A DNA stretch of 64,000 nt from an uncultured Lachnospiraceae bacterium (GCA_934899185.1 CAKXYI010000001.1:124001-188000); one strand, 5' to 3'; shown: positions 35,003 through 43,282, counted from the stretch's first letter. Made by a program: numbers and translations. Notes: generated by a model not told the origin, from the letters alone.

Positions 35003-35764
35003 CTACTTTGCTGCAATGACATCCTTCATATCATAATGTCCTGCCAATTTGCCTGCCAAGAACTTGGCTGCCTCTACAGCACCCTTGGCAAATACGCTCT
35101 TGGAATATGCCGTATGCTTGAAGGTGATGACCTCATCCATGCCGGCAAAAATGACCTCATGCTCGCCCACGATGGAACCGCCACGCACAGCGGAAATGCC
35201 GATCTCTTTCTTTTCACGCTTCTTGCGCTCCTGAGAGCGGTCAAACTTGTAAATATAGGAGTTGTCCAACTCCTCGTTGATAGCATCTGCAAGTGCCAAC
35301 GCTGTACCGCTTGGTGCATCCAGTTTCTGATTGTGATGCTTTTCTACAATCTCGATATCAAATCCAGCCTCTGCAAACACATCGGTTGCCTTTTTCAAAA
35401 GATCCATCAAGGTATTGATGCCCAGTGACATATTGACAGACTTTAAGACTGCTACTTTTTTCGACACTTCCTCCACGCGGGTAAGTTGCTCGTCCGAAAG
35501 ACCGGTCGTACAAAGTACCACCGGTGTCCCTGTTGATTCACAATAATCTAAGAGCGCATCAACTGCCTTGGCATTGCAAAAATCAATGACAACATCTGCT
35601 TTGACATCACACTCTGCCAGGCTCTTATAGACCGGATAGTCATTTGGCAGGCTGTCATTCAAGTCAATGCCCGCTACGATCTCAATATTTTCATCTTCTT
35701 TGCAAATGGCTGTAATGACCTGACCCATATGACCATTACAGCCATGCATAATCGCTTTTACCAT
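35003..35764 (-). CDS. dapB: 4-hydroxy-tetrahydrodipicolinate reductase
   Basis: Second enzyme of the lysine/diaminopimelate branch, NAD(P)H-dependent, 253 residues. The Rossmann start AIMHGCNGHMGQVI binds the cofactor, VVIDFCNAKAV and VVLCTTGLS follow, and VEKHHNQKLDAPSGTAL carries the substrate-binding His-His and the catalytic Lys. RGGSIVGEHEVIF is the closing family motif. GAGGAG stands before the ATG 35764. It follows dapA by 37 bases and shares its riboswitch control. Length and motifs are fully normal. Confidence 0.97.
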   Translation of the reverse strand: MVKAIMHGCNGHMGQVITAICKEDENIEIVAGIDLNDSLPNDYPVYKSLAECDVKADVVIDFCNAKAVDALLDYCESTGTPVVLCTTGLSDEQLTRVEEVSKKVAVLKSVNMSLGINTLMDLLKKATDVFAEAGFDIEIVEKHHNQKLDAPSGTALALADAINEELDNSYIYKFDRSQERKKREKKEIGISAVRGGSIVGEHEVIFAGMDEVITFKHTAYSKSVFAKGAVEAAKFLAGKLAGHYDMKDVIAAK

Positions 35765-35801
35765 GCTTAAAATCTCCTCTTCCGTTCTCTAGTCTGCCCG
35801 A

Positions 35802-36686
35802 TTACAGCAGTCCGTATTCTACCATTGCCTGCTTCAAAACAGCTGCATTTGCATCTGACATTTCACAAAGTGGTGCCCGCAGAGAACCAACTTCCATGCC
35901 GAGCAGGTTCAAAGCACGTTTTACAGGAATCGGATTGACCTCGCTAAAGAGCGCATCGACAAGTGGTAAAGACTTCATCTGCAAGTCTAAAGCCTTTTCG
36001 CGGTCGCCTGCCATGTAACTTGCACACATATCATGTGTCTGCTGCGGTGCAATGTTGGCAATAACAGAGATCACACCGATACCGCCGATTGCCATCAAAG
36101 GCACAACGAGTCCGTCCTCGCCGGAATAAAGGTCCAACTTGCCATCACACAGATACATGGTCTTGGATGCCTGTGCCATATTGCCGGTTGCTTCCTTTAA
36201 GCCTACGATATTTTCATTCTCGCGAACCAGCGTTGCTACGGTCTCCGGCTGGATATTACATCCGGTACGTCCCGGTACGTTGTATAGAATGATCGGCAAC
36301 TTTGTCTCAGATGCGATCTGGCTGTAATGCTTGATCAAGCCTGTCTGTGTTGCCTTATTGTAATACGGTGTCACAATCAGCGCACCGTCTGCTCCATCTT
36401 CCTCCGCTTCCTGGGTAAGTTGGATTGCTGTCTTGGTACAATTAGAACCGGTCCCTGCCACCACCGGGATACGATGTCTGGTAAACTCCACTGCCGCGCG
36501 AATCACGTTTCTGTGTTCTTCCATGGATAAGGTCGCGCCCTCGCCTGTCGTTCCGGCGATGACGATACAATCCGTGCCACCTTTTACATGAAAGTCAATG
36601 AGTTCTTCCAGTTTATCGTAGTTTACCTCTAAGTTATCCTTCATCGGTGTAACGATTGCAACTCCTGAGCCTGTAAAAATAGCCAT
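35802..36686 (-). CDS. dapA: 4-hydroxy-tetrahydrodipicolinate synthase
   Basis: First committed enzyme of lysine and diaminopimelate synthesis, condensing pyruvate with aspartate semialdehyde; 294 residues. TIM-barrel marks: FTGSGVAIVTPM at the start, AGTTGEGATLS (pyruvate carboxylate loop), VAGTGSNCTKTAI, YYNKATQ, LYNVPGRTG (catalytic Tyr), and VGLKEATGN with the Schiff-base Lys around residue 162. I start at 36686, preceded by GGAGGAG; a longer frame to 36743 has no site. The leader contains a lysine riboswitch and terminator, so transcription should stop at high lysine. Confidence 0.97.
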   Translation of the reverse strand: MAIFTGSGVAIVTPMKDNLEVNYDKLEELIDFHVKGGTDCIVIAGTTGEGATLSMEEHRNVIRAAVEFTRHRIPVVAGTGSNCTKTAIQLTQEAEEDGADGALIVTPYYNKATQTGLIKHYSQIASETKLPIILYNVPGRTGCNIQPETVATLVRENENIVGLKEATGNMAQASKTMYLCDGKLDLYSGEDGLVVPLMAIGGIGVISVIANIAPQQTHDMCASYMAGDREKALDLQMKSLPLVDALFSEVNPIPVKRALNLLGMEVGSLRAPLCEMSDANAAVLKQAMVEYGLL

Positions 36687-36780
36687 ATTCTTCTCCTCCT
36701 TTATACAGTATATGCGACCTGTTTGCCTCGTGAAACAATGCATATATGTTTTATCTCTATCTTGTCATAAGATCTTGCAC

Positions 36781-36808
36781 ATAAAAGACCAGCTCTAAGG
36801 AGCTGGTC
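36781..36808 (-). terminator. Riboswitch-controlled terminator upstream of dapA
   Basis: GACCAGCTC / GAGCTGGTC, a perfect 9-bp stem with a 4-base loop, followed by TTTTAT on the minus strand. It lies directly after the aptamer and is the expression platform of the lysine riboswitch. Confidence 0.92.
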
Positions 36809-36821
36809 AATACATACGCAT

Positions 36822-36992
36822 CCATGATAGCTCCCCATCTCTTACGAGATGACAGTCACAAGCCTATTAAACTTGCGCCCAAGAAAACATCCGCAGAAGA
36901 CGTATTCTTTCGGCGTGCCTCCCTTTCCTTCACACTCCACTGTGCCTGCCACATCCTGTGAATTACTAATGAATTACGCAACCTCTACCTTT
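36822..36992 (-). promoter_or_regulatory. Lysine riboswitch (L box) of dapA-dapB
   Basis: Minus-strand elements match the L-box consensus in order: AGAGGTTGCG, then TTAGTA, AAAGGGAGGC, CGCCGAAAG, TTGGGCGCAAG, GGCTTGTGACTGTCATCTC and GATGGGGAGCTATC. The closing helix P1 pairs GGTAG with CTATC. It is placed between a near-consensus promoter and the terminator at 36781-36808. With the promoter and terminator it fills most of the 366-base gap between cobO and dapA. Lysine binding would favour the terminator and switch the operon off. Confidence 0.92.
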
Positions 36993-37009
36993 TTATATAA
37001 TACTTTTAA

Positions 37010-37038
37010 ACTATAGCATTCCGCTATTACCTTGTCAA
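37010..37038 (-). promoter_or_regulatory. Promoter of the lysine-riboswitch dapA-dapB operon
   Basis: Minus strand TTGACA (37038-37033), 17 bases, TATAGT (37015-37010): a near-perfect sigma-A promoter starting just before the aptamer. Confidence 0.85.
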
Positions 37039-37052
37039 TAAATATCAACGGT

Positions 37053-37535
37053 TCAGACTTTCTCCGGTACGATATTTAAAATGTTGTCTGCCATATCAAA
37101 TACACGCGGCAATGAATCCCGACCTGTCAGGATCACATCTGTGTATAAGGACTTGGCCTGCAAGATCTCTAATATCTGATCTTCCGTTGCCATGCCTTCC
37201 TTTACCAATCCCAGGACCTCATCCAGAACCAACATATCGCACTGTCCGGTCACAAGGGCTTTTTTTGCAAAATTCAATCCATTTTGGATGTTCTGCTTCT
37301 GCTCCTGCTTTTCTGCCTCGTCCAGCGCATCAAATCCCTCGTTGCAACGTTCAAAGCGAAAGACCTTGACCTCAGGCTCCAGCCTTGTCAGATATTCGGT
37401 ATCCAGTTGTCCTTTCATGAACTGCACCACATAAGCACTCTGTCCGTTACTTGCCTTGCGGATGGCATTGCCAAGTGCTGCGGATGTCTTTCCTTGTCCC
37501 TCTCCGTAATAAATCTGAATAATTCCCTTATCCAT
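37053..37535 (-). CDS. cobO: Cob(I)yrinic acid a,c-diamide adenosyltransferase
   Basis: CobA/CobO/BtuR family enzyme of 160 residues that transfers adenosyl from ATP to the cobalt of corrinoids. The modified P-loop YYGEGQGKTSAALG (residues 9-22) binds ATP in the reverse manner known for CobA; AYVVQFMKG and MLVLDEVLG (Walker B-like) follow, and VILTGRD closes the core. A single gene without other cobalamin genes suggests assimilation of salvaged corrinoids rather than full synthesis, at least at this locus. It has its own promoter and GGAGG at ATG 37535. No B12 riboswitch was seen upstream. Confidence 0.93.
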   Translation of the reverse strand: MDKGIIQIYYGEGQGKTSAALGNAIRKASNGQSAYVVQFMKGQLDTEYLTRLEPEVKVFRFERCNEGFDALDEAEKQEQKQNIQNGLNFAKKALVTGQCDMLVLDEVLGLVKEGMATEDQILEILQAKSLYTDVILTGRDSLPRVFDMADNILNIVPEKV

Positions 37536-37585
37536 AATTCCTCCTACGATGGTTGAAATTTAAAAATACATCGCCAAGTGCACCT

Positions 37586-37614
37586 AGTGTACCACAGATT
37601 GTAAAATATGGCAA
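37586..37614 (-). promoter_or_regulatory. Promoter of cobO
   Basis: Minus strand TTGCCA (37614-37609), 17 bases, TACACT (37591-37586), about 45 bases before the ribosome site. Confidence 0.55.
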
Positions 37615-37626
37615 TTATGTGAATTA

Positions 37627-38265
37627 TTAGTCCAATTCTTCAATCTTGCATACGGAAACCTCATATGCAATTCTGCGTTCTGCCTCGTCTTCCGATAATT
37701 TCTTTACATATTCCCGGCTTTGGATACGACCGATCACGCTGACATGACTGCCGATTTCAAATGTCGTGGCATAACGGGCATTTCTGCCCCAACAGATGCA
37801 TGGAATGTAATCTGATTTTCCATAAGAGCGGTTGACTGCCACCAGAAGATCTGCAATCTCCCGTCCCAATGGCGTTTTACGATAAACTGGGGCTTTGCAA
37901 ACATAGCCATCCAGTGTGATATAATTGCTCTTTCTTTCCGCATCCTCGTTTTCCATATATTCATCTACAAATTCAAGTTCCCTGACAAAGACAGATAAGA
38001 TCAATCTGTTCTTTGTTTCTTCATGGCGATTATACGAGCGAAATTGTCCTGTCACATGGATCTTTTCACCAATATAAGACTGTGTCGTGTCAATTAATCT
38101 TTCAGATACCATGAGCGGAATGTAATCTGCATAATTGCTCAGACGGTTCACGGCTACTTCCACCACAAAAAAACCTTCCCCATACACCTCATGACTGTAA
38201 GAAAAATCCGAAACAATTTCTCCCACGATTGATACCTGATTGTTTTCTAACACTTTATCTGCCAT
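37627..38265 (-). CDS. Single-stranded DNA-binding-like protein with two OB folds
   Basis: A 212-residue protein made of two SSB/PriB-like OB domains. The first spans residues 8-100 (VSIVGEIVSDFSYS, FFVVEVAVNRLS, YIPLMVSE, IHVTGQFRSYNRHE), the second 112-210 (ITLDGYVCKAPVYRKTPLGREIADLLVAV, YIPCICWGRNARYA, VSVIGRIQSREY). The second repeats the SSB signature of cofactor-free ssDNA binding. The acidic C-terminal tail of housekeeping SSB (DDDIPF-like) is missing, so this is a paralogue, not the replication SSB. A tandem arrangement is seen in clostridial SSB-like proteins. It is divergent from typA, and GGGAGAGG precedes its ATG. Its specific role is unknown. Confidence 0.85.
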   Translation of the reverse strand: MADKVLENNQVSIVGEIVSDFSYSHEVYGEGFFVVEVAVNRLSNYADYIPLMVSERLIDTTQSYIGEKIHVTGQFRSYNRHEETKNRLILSVFVRELEFVDEYMENEDAERKSNYITLDGYVCKAPVYRKTPLGREIADLLVAVNRSYGKSDYIPCICWGRNARYATTFEIGSHVSVIGRIQSREYVKKLSEDEAERRIAYEVSVCKIEELD

Positions 38266-38362
38266 TTGATTAGCCTCTCCCTTCTTTTGGATCTTTCAAT
38301 CTTTTCTCTACTATGGTTTATCATGTGCAAGGTAAAAAGTGACAGGCATTTTGTCGATAAAC

Positions 38363-38390
38363 TTGTAAATCCCTAAATTTGTGGTAAACT
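38363..38390 (+). promoter_or_regulatory. Promoter of typA
   Basis: TTGTAA (38363-38368), 16 bases, TAAACT (38385-38390), about 55 bases before the start codon. Confidence 0.55.
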
Positions 38391-38450
38391 AGTACAGTAT
38401 GTGTAAATTTGTATTATATTAAGGAAAGACCTTATAGAAAGAAGGATGAC

Positions 38451-40283
38451 ATGAAGCAATCAAGAGATGACATTCGTAACATTGCCATTATCGCTCACGT
38501 CGATCATGGTAAGACGACACTTGTAGATGAATTATTAAAGCAAAGCGGTGTGTTCCGTGCCAACCAGGAAGTTGCGGAACGTGTGATGGATTCCAACGAT
38601 ATCGAGCGTGAGCGTGGTATCACCATTTTATCCAAAAATACAGCCGTTTATTATAAGGATACCAAGATCAACATCATCGACACACCGGGACATGCAGATT
38701 TCGGTGGCGAGGTAGAACGTGTCCTTAAAATGGTGGATGGCGTTGTTCTTGTCGTTGATGCCTTTGAAGGCGCTATGCCACAGACCAAGTTCGTGCTCAT
38801 GAAGGCACTGGATCTGGATCTGCCGGTCATCGTATGTATCAACAAGATCGACCGACCGGAGGCAAGACCGGACGAAGTTATTGATGAGGTATTGGAACTT
38901 TTCATGGATCTGGATGCCTCTGACGAACAACTGGACTGTCCATTCGTTTATGCTTCCGCGAAGGAAGGATTTGCTGTCTTAAATCTGGACGACGAAAGAA
39001 AAGACATGGTTCCTTTGTTTGAGACCATTTTAGATTATATCCCGGCACCGACCGGTGATCCTGACCTTGGTACACAGGTTCTGATCAGCACGATCGACTA
39101 CAATGAATATGTGGGACGTATCGGTATCGGAAAGGTCGATAACGGTTCTTTGCGTATCAACCAGGAAGTTGCCGTTGTCAACCATCATGAGCCGGACAAG
39201 TTAAAGAAAGTCCGCATCAATAAATTATATGAATTTGACGGTCTGGAAAAAGTTGACGTCGAGGAAGCCCGCATCGGTTCTATCGTTGCCGTATCCGGTA
39301 TCGCAGACATTCACATCGGAGATACCATCTGCAACCCTGACGATCCAAAGCCGATCCCATTCCAGAAGATCTCTGAGCCGACGATCTCTATGAACTTTAT
39401 CGTCAATGACAGCCCGCTCGCCGGACAGGAAGGTAAATTCGTTACTTCCCGTCATATCCGCGATCGCCTCTTTAAGGAATTAAACACAGATGTTTCCCTG
39501 CGTGTAGAAGAAACCGATTCTCCGGATTCCTATAAGGTTTCCGGACGTGGTGAATTGCATTTGTCCGTTCTGATCGAAAATATGCGCCGTGAAGGTTTTG
39601 AATTTGCCGTGTCTAAGGCAGAGGTACTTTATCATACCGATGAGAATGGCAAGAAGTTGGAGCCAATGGAGCGCGCTTACGTCGATGTACCGGACGAATT
39701 TACCGGTGCTGTTATTGAAAAACTCAGCCAGCGAAAGGGCGAATTGCAGAATATGACCCCGATCACCGGCGGTTATACCCGAATCGAATTTTTGATCCCG
39801 GCACGCGGTCTGATCGGTTATCGTGGCGAATTCATGACCGATACCAAGGGAAACGGTATCATCAATACGATCTTTGAAGGCTATGCGCCTTACAAGGGAG
39901 ATATTGCTTACCGTAAGCAGGGATCTCTGATCGCCTTTGAGTCCGGTGAATCCGTGACTTATGGATTGTTCTCTGCCCAGGATCGTGGAACCCTCTTTAT
40001 CGGACCTGGCGAAAGAGTCTATGCCGGTATGGTCATCGGATCTTCCTCCCGCGCGGAAGACATCGAGTTGAATGTCTGCAAAAAGAAGCATCTGACCAAT
40101 ACACGATCTTCTTCTGCGGATGAAGCACTGACACTGGTTCCACCAAAAGTCCTTAGTTTGGAACAGGCGCTGGACTTCATCGATACGGATGAACTGCTTG
40201 AAGTAACACCGGAAAGCCTGCGTATCCGCAAGCGTATTCTGGATCCTACTTTAAGAAAGAGAGCGAATTTTAACAGGAAGTAA
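38451..40283 (+). CDS. typA: Ribosome-associated GTPase TypA/BipA
   Basis: Translational GTPase of 610 residues, the usual TypA length. G1 [12 protein letters not shown]2 ERERGITI, G3 [15 protein letters not shown]4 [10 protein letters not shown] and G5 SAKEGF are all intact. The EF-G-like domains III and V and the TypA-specific C-terminus ([16 protein letters not shown] and [12 protein letters not shown]) follow. TypA assists 50S subunit assembly and growth under cold and other stress. The start is the ATG at 38451 after GAAGGA; an ATG at 38409 lies upstream without a site. A strong hairpin terminator follows. Confidence 0.97.
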   Translation: MKQSRDDIRNIAIIAHVDHGKTTLVDELLKQSGVFRANQEVAERVMDSNDIERERGITILSKNTAVYYKDTKINIIDTPGHADFGGEVERVLKMVDGVVLVVDAFEGAMPQTKFVLMKALDLDLPVIVCINKIDRPEARPDEVIDEVLELFMDLDASDEQLDCPFVYASAKEGFAVLNLDDERKDMVPLFETILDYIPAPTGDPDLGTQVLISTIDYNEYVGRIGIGKVDNGSLRINQEVAVVNHHEPDKLKKVRINKLYEFDGLEKVDVEEARIGSIVAVSGIADIHIGDTICNPDDPKPIPFQKISEPTISMNFIVNDSPLAGQEGKFVTSRHIRDRLFKELNTDVSLRVEETDSPDSYKVSGRGELHLSVLIENMRREGFEFAVSKAEVLYHTDENGKKLEPMERAYVDVPDEFTGAVIEKLSQRKGELQNMTPITGGYTRIEFLIPARGLIGYRGEFMTDTKGNGIINTIFEGYAPYKGDIAYRKQGSLIAFESGESVTYGLFSAQDRGTLFIGPGERVYAGMVIGSSSRAEDIELNVCKKKHLTNTRSSSADEALTLVPPKVLSLEQALDFIDTDELLEVTPESLRIRKRILDPTLRKRANFNRK

Positions 40284-40288
40284 GGAAA

Positions 40289-40337
40289 AAAACGCGTTTG
40301 GTTGATAGATTGCTATCCGCCAAACGCGTTTTATTTA
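40289..40337. terminator. Bidirectional terminator between typA and the islet
   Basis: AAAACGCGTTTGG / CCAAACGCGTTTT, a perfect 13-bp stem with an 18-base loop, T-rich on both sides. It serves typA on the plus strand and the 40375 gene on the minus strand. Confidence 0.9.
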
Positions 40338-40374
40338 TTCTCCATAGAATCCCGTATCTGCAATGTCCTTCACA

Positions 40375-40647
40375 TTACGCGACATCTTCAATTTTTACCT
40401 CCTTGATCGGTGTCAAAAATTCATCTACATCATAATACAGATTATCAAGTATGGGAACCAAGTCAATATATTCCTCCACTTCAGTAAGACCATAATATTT
40501 CGCCATGACAACAAGATAACCATGATCCCATTCTAGAATTTTGGTATATCTTTCCAATCGCTTCGATGTCATAAATTTAATTTTTTCCGTTTTATACTTG
40601 AAGATAGTATATACACCATCATTGGTAAGGATTGCATAATCATCCAT
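40375..40647 (-). CDS. Small conserved-looking protein of unknown function
   Basis: A 90-residue protein that I do not recognise. It reads MDDYAILTNDGVYTIFKYKTEK, then RYTKILEWDHGYLVVMAKYYG, and ends YDVDEFLTPIKEVKIEDVA. It has many aromatic residues (Tyr, Trp, Phe), no Cys and no transmembrane segment, and looks like a compact alpha/beta domain. I use the ATG at 40647 after GGAAGGGTGG; a longer frame to 40776 would overlap the XRE gene by 44 bases. It follows the XRE gene by 85 bases in the same direction, and such XRE-plus-small-protein pairs are often regulatory or toxin-antitoxin-like. Base composition is AT-rich as in the whole islet. Confidence 0.6.
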   Translation of the reverse strand: MDDYAILTNDGVYTIFKYKTEKIKFMTSKRLERYTKILEWDHGYLVVMAKYYGLTEVEEYIDLVPILDNLYYDVDEFLTPIKEVKIEDVA

Positions 40648-40732
40648 TGTTGTCCACCCTTCCCTCAAGTTTGATATCCTCTTATTTGCAATACAATTAT
40701 AACATCCTATTATTTTGTTGACAAATCTGGTT

Positions 40733-40972
40733 TTATTCCAATAGATCATCCACAGGTACCGAAAAAAAGGAAGCAATAATCTTCAACTCAATATCTGTAA
40801 CAAATCGTTTTCCTGCCTCAATTCTCTGAATTGCATTCTTATCTATATCTAAGCCTAATATTTGTAAATTATCTGCCAAGGCTCTCTGTGACAATTTCCT
40901 TTGTTTCCTATAAGTTGCAATCTTTTTCCCACTAATATTATTCAGACCATTCGGTGATTTATTGATAAACAT
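40733..40972 (-). CDS. XRE-family helix-turn-helix regulator
   Basis: A 79-residue DNA-binding protein, one HTH domain only. IATYRKQRKLSQRALADNLQILGLDIDKNAIQRIEAGKRFVTDIELK contains the five helices of the XRE/Cro fold, with an insertion in the recognition region, and FFSVPVDDLLE closes the domain. There is no signalling domain, so its binding activity may depend on concentration or a partner. The promoter of its gene overlaps one of two matched 21-bp palindromes, pointing to autoregulation. The ribosome site before ATG 40972 is weak. Confidence 0.87.
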   Translation of the reverse strand: MFINKSPNGLNNISGKKIATYRKQRKLSQRALADNLQILGLDIDKNAIQRIEAGKRFVTDIELKIIASFFSVPVDDLLE

Positions 40973-41001
40973 ACCTATCTATTATTTCCTACCATTTCAC
41001 A

Positions 41002-41031
41002 AATATAGTTGACATTCAGTGCTTGTCACAA
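41002..41031 (-). promoter_or_regulatory. Promoter of the XRE gene
   Basis: Minus strand TTGTGA (41031-41026), 18 bases, TATATT (41007-41002). Its -35 and spacer lie inside operator 1. Confidence 0.55.
41009..41029. promoter_or_regulatory. Operator 1 of the XRE/membrane-protein pair
   Basis: 21-bp imperfect palindrome beginning TTGACATTCA and ending TTGTCAC. It shares the TTGACATTCA half-site with operator 2 and sits on the facing -35 elements of both divergent promoters. Confidence 0.65.
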
Positions 41032-41051
41032 GAAATATGATATGCTACTAT
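41023..41051 (+). promoter_or_regulatory. Promoter of the islet membrane-protein gene
   Basis: TTGTCA (41023-41028), 17 bases, TACTAT (41046-41051). The -35 lies inside operator 1 and operator 2 begins a few bases after the expected transcription start. Confidence 0.6.
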
Positions 41052-41061
41052 ACTATTAAAT

Positions 41062-41082
41062 TTGACATTCACTAAGTGTCAA
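41062..41082. promoter_or_regulatory. Operator 2 of the XRE/membrane-protein pair
   Basis: TTGACATTC-ACT-AAGTGTCAA, a 21-bp palindrome with perfect outer TTGACA/TGTCAA arms. The centre-to-centre distance to operator 1 is 53 bp, close to five DNA turns, so both would lie on the same face. Confidence 0.7.
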
Positions 41083-41103
41083 TATAGTAAGGAGGTATGA
41101 AAT

Positions 41104-42360
41104 ATGTGGTTCTTTATTGTTGATATAGGATGGTTAGTTTTTTTAGTTATCGCTTTCATCACCCTAATCATTATGGCTCTTTCACACGAAATACTGACCG
41201 TTCTGGGTGTTATCATTCTTTTGATATTTTGTGCTTGCGCATTTTTTTGTGTTGTAGGTATTGTCGGTCTACTCACACTATTATTTGCAAGTGATTCCTT
41301 TGATGCATCTGATCTATCTAGCATAGGCGGATATATTGTTGGTATTATTTTTTCTGGTCTTGTATCATGGTGGCTGGGTGGCATTATTTTCAACACATTC
41401 ATTACAGACGATACATACACTGTTACTATTCCATATGCCAATGAAGAAATCACAGAAGATACTTTGCCAATGCAACCTGCTAACAGTATGCCTACCATCT
41501 CTAAGACGGAATCTGTTAAATTCGGGACAACACTTATTGACAAGAAAAACTATATCCATTTTAAGCATGGTGTAGGAAGCATCACTTTTAACTGCGAAGC
41601 AGAATATCATTATCTTGCCATTGATTCCAGTTATGACATAGCCCAATTACAAGTCACGGCTCCCGATGGCTCTGTTATTCCACTCGCCTTTGATAATGAG
41701 AAAACATGTTCCTGTGGTTGTCAGCAGGCTTACTGGATATATGATATTTCTAACTGTCAGCAAATAACACTAACCTATAACCTTAAAAAATGGTTTAGCA
41801 GAAAACTTACAAATGTAAACTTTTATACATATGAATTAGATCCTTTGATACAATCAAAAATTTTCCATCCAATTGCTGATTGGTCTGATTTAAATTTTAA
41901 CCAAATCCAACTACTAGCCGGATTAGCATCACCTGATCTTTCCCTTGATGAACGCCGTGCTCTCATGGGTTATATTCAACTTCTACATGACAACACCGGA
42001 AAATCTGATTATATGATTGACTCTGTAGAAAACCTTACGATCAGTCAGCAAAACCTCTCTGGCGAAATATATTCTGAAGAATACAGTATATATCATACTC
42101 ACTATACCAATGATCACGGTACAGTAGAGAAAACATATTATTTTTATTGGCTGACTTACGATTCTGATGACATTAATTTTGGGCGCGATGACATCTATGC
42201 ATATAGCAACTATATTATCTATTCCGAGGATGAAATAGATGATGATTCCTCTTTATCTAACTATTATATGGGAAATATAAATGGGGATATAGTAGTTTTA
42301 GATACACAACGTCTTTTTGAAAATTTGTGTTATCTACAATCTACATACCATTTCATGTAA
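41104..42360 (+). CDS. Membrane-anchored protein of unknown function
   Basis: Protein of 418 residues that I cannot assign. The first 100 residues hold three to four hydrophobic helices (about 2-24, 30-62 and 74-98), followed by a large extracytoplasmic or cytoplasmic domain rich in beta strands and aromatic residues. Residues 170-240 look like a small sandwich domain with VGSITFNCEAEYHYLAID and a Cys cluster KTCSCGCQQAYW that could bind metal or form disulfides. The C-terminus is very Asp/Tyr-rich (SEDEIDDDSSLSNYY). AAGGAGG stands 8 bases before the ATG 41104. It is divergent from the XRE gene and appears to be under its control. Low GC compared with typA next door suggests recent acquisition. 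Confidence 0.7.
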   Translation: MWFFIVDIGWLVFLVIAFITLIIMALSHEILTVLGVIILLIFCACAFFCVVGIVGLLTLLFASDSFDASDLSSIGGYIVGIIFSGLVSWWLGGIIFNTFITDDTYTVTIPYANEEITEDTLPMQPANSMPTISKTESVKFGTTLIDKKNYIHFKHGVGSITFNCEAEYHYLAIDSSYDIAQLQVTAPDGSVIPLAFDNEKTCSCGCQQAYWIYDISNCQQITLTYNLKKWFSRKLTNVNFYTYELDPLIQSKIFHPIADWSDLNFNQIQLLAGLASPDLSLDERRALMGYIQLLHDNTGKSDYMIDSVENLTISQQNLSGEIYSEEYSIYHTHYTNDHGTVEKTYYFYWLTYDSDDINFGRDDIYAYSNYIIYSEDEIDDDSSLSNYYMGNINGDIVVLDTQRLFENLCYLQSTYHFM

Positions 42361-42443
42361 TCTCTAGCCAAACATCATGTCACGTAGATTACTTGTTGAA
42401 TGATACTCTGCTCCATGCCTCGCACTGAATTTAGAACCCCAAA

Positions 42444-42470
42444 AAGGCTCTGCTGTAATAGCAGAGCCTT
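42444..42470 (-). terminator. Terminator of the nucleotidyltransferase-fold gene
   Basis: AAGGCTCTGCT / AGCAGAGCCTT, a perfect 11-bp stem with a 5-base loop; TTTTTGG follows on the minus strand. It is also placed to stop the membrane-protein transcript, though the T-run on the plus side is poor. Confidence 0.8.
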
Positions 42471-42486
42471 CAACAACTAATTTTCT

Positions 42487-43173
42487 TTATGATGAAACGA
42501 TTGTATAAAAACCATTCCCCCAAATTTTTCTAGCATATACTTCATTTATTGCTTCAATATAGCAATTATAGGATGGATGATTATCCAGTTCCTGTCTTTC
42601 CAAATACATATTTTTCTTTTGTAAATACACTTCCCTTACTTCTTCCCAATAGTCTGGCTTCAGAAAACGTTCTTTCTCTTCGATGCCTGCTATACTTGGT
42701 CCTTGCGACCAATAATATTGATCCGCCCAAGTGTACCCAGTTTTTTTATGTATGAGTCGATACCAAGTTCCTTGCCATGATTCTCTGACAATGCATATAT
42801 CAATCTTAAACGGTATTCTGCTACCGCCTCCCAGTTGATGCTTTTTTGTGGTAATGGCAGAAGTCGAATCTTCGCAATCCTCCCACCCATTTTTAGATAA
42901 CACGAAATCAAACGCTTCGATAACTTCTTGTTTCAAACGCTTTGGCTCTCTCTGAATATCAAATTCTTCTGCACTACTGATCCATAAATTAAAGTCATAA
43001 TCAATCGGTTCGCATCCATTCTGTGTTATCAAACCTCTTTTCTTACTTCCAACCGTGGACATTTTTGCCTGAATCCCGTATGATTTTAATTCCTGTACCA
43101 ACTGATTCACTAAATCAGCGCATACCGAGTAGGATTTCTTCAAAAACTCCTTATCTTTTACATATTGATACAT
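42487..43173 (-). CDS. Nucleotidyltransferase-fold protein, family not recognised
   Basis: Protein of 228 residues. STVGSKKRGL followed by EPIDYDFNLWI matches the GS-x(n)-DxD metal-binding core of the polymerase-beta nucleotidyltransferase superfamily, and PFKIDICIV provides the expected third carboxylate at about residue 137. ITTKKHQLGGGSRIPFK lies between. The C-terminal half is alpha-helical (DYWEEVREVYLQKKNMYLE). I cannot place it in a named family; the core rules out nothing between tRNA/antibiotic nucleotidyltransferases and defence-related enzymes. I start at 43173, 6 bases after AAGGAGG. It has its own promoter and terminator inside the AT-rich islet and stands next to another nucleotidyltransferase gene. 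Confidence 0.65.
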   Translation of the reverse strand: MYQYVKDKEFLKKSYSVCADLVNQLVQELKSYGIQAKMSTVGSKKRGLITQNGCEPIDYDFNLWISSAEEFDIQREPKRLKQEVIEAFDFVLSKNGWEDCEDSTSAITTKKHQLGGGSRIPFKIDICIVRESWQGTWYRLIHKKTGYTWADQYYWSQGPSIAGIEEKERFLKPDYWEEVREVYLQKKNMYLERQELDNHPSYNCYIEAINEVYARKIWGNGFYTIVSS

Positions 43174-43229
43174 CTCCATCCTCCTTTTCTTCCCACTCCT
43201 TCCAGATAGCATCCTTGCTAAATCATTGT

Positions 43230-43258
43230 AATATATCAAAAATATACGATTTTGACAA
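43230..43258 (-). promoter_or_regulatory. Promoter of the nucleotidyltransferase-fold gene
   Basis: Minus strand TTGTCA (43258-43253), 17 bases, TATATT (43235-43230), 57 bases before the start. Confidence 0.65.
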
Positions 43259-43282
43259 GTCTTATCTTTATTTCCTACCATC

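Noticed and set aside
36687..37052. Small coding gene or T-box in the long gap before dapA
   Set aside because: No convincing open frame or T-box sequence; the gap is explained by the lysine riboswitch, terminator and promoter.
37536..37626. Cobalamin riboswitch upstream of cobO
   Set aside because: The interval is too short and has no B12-box sequence; an ordinary promoter explains it.
39480..40091. 203-codon open frame on the minus strand
   Set aside because: Opposite the typA C-terminal domains; no motif and no start signal.
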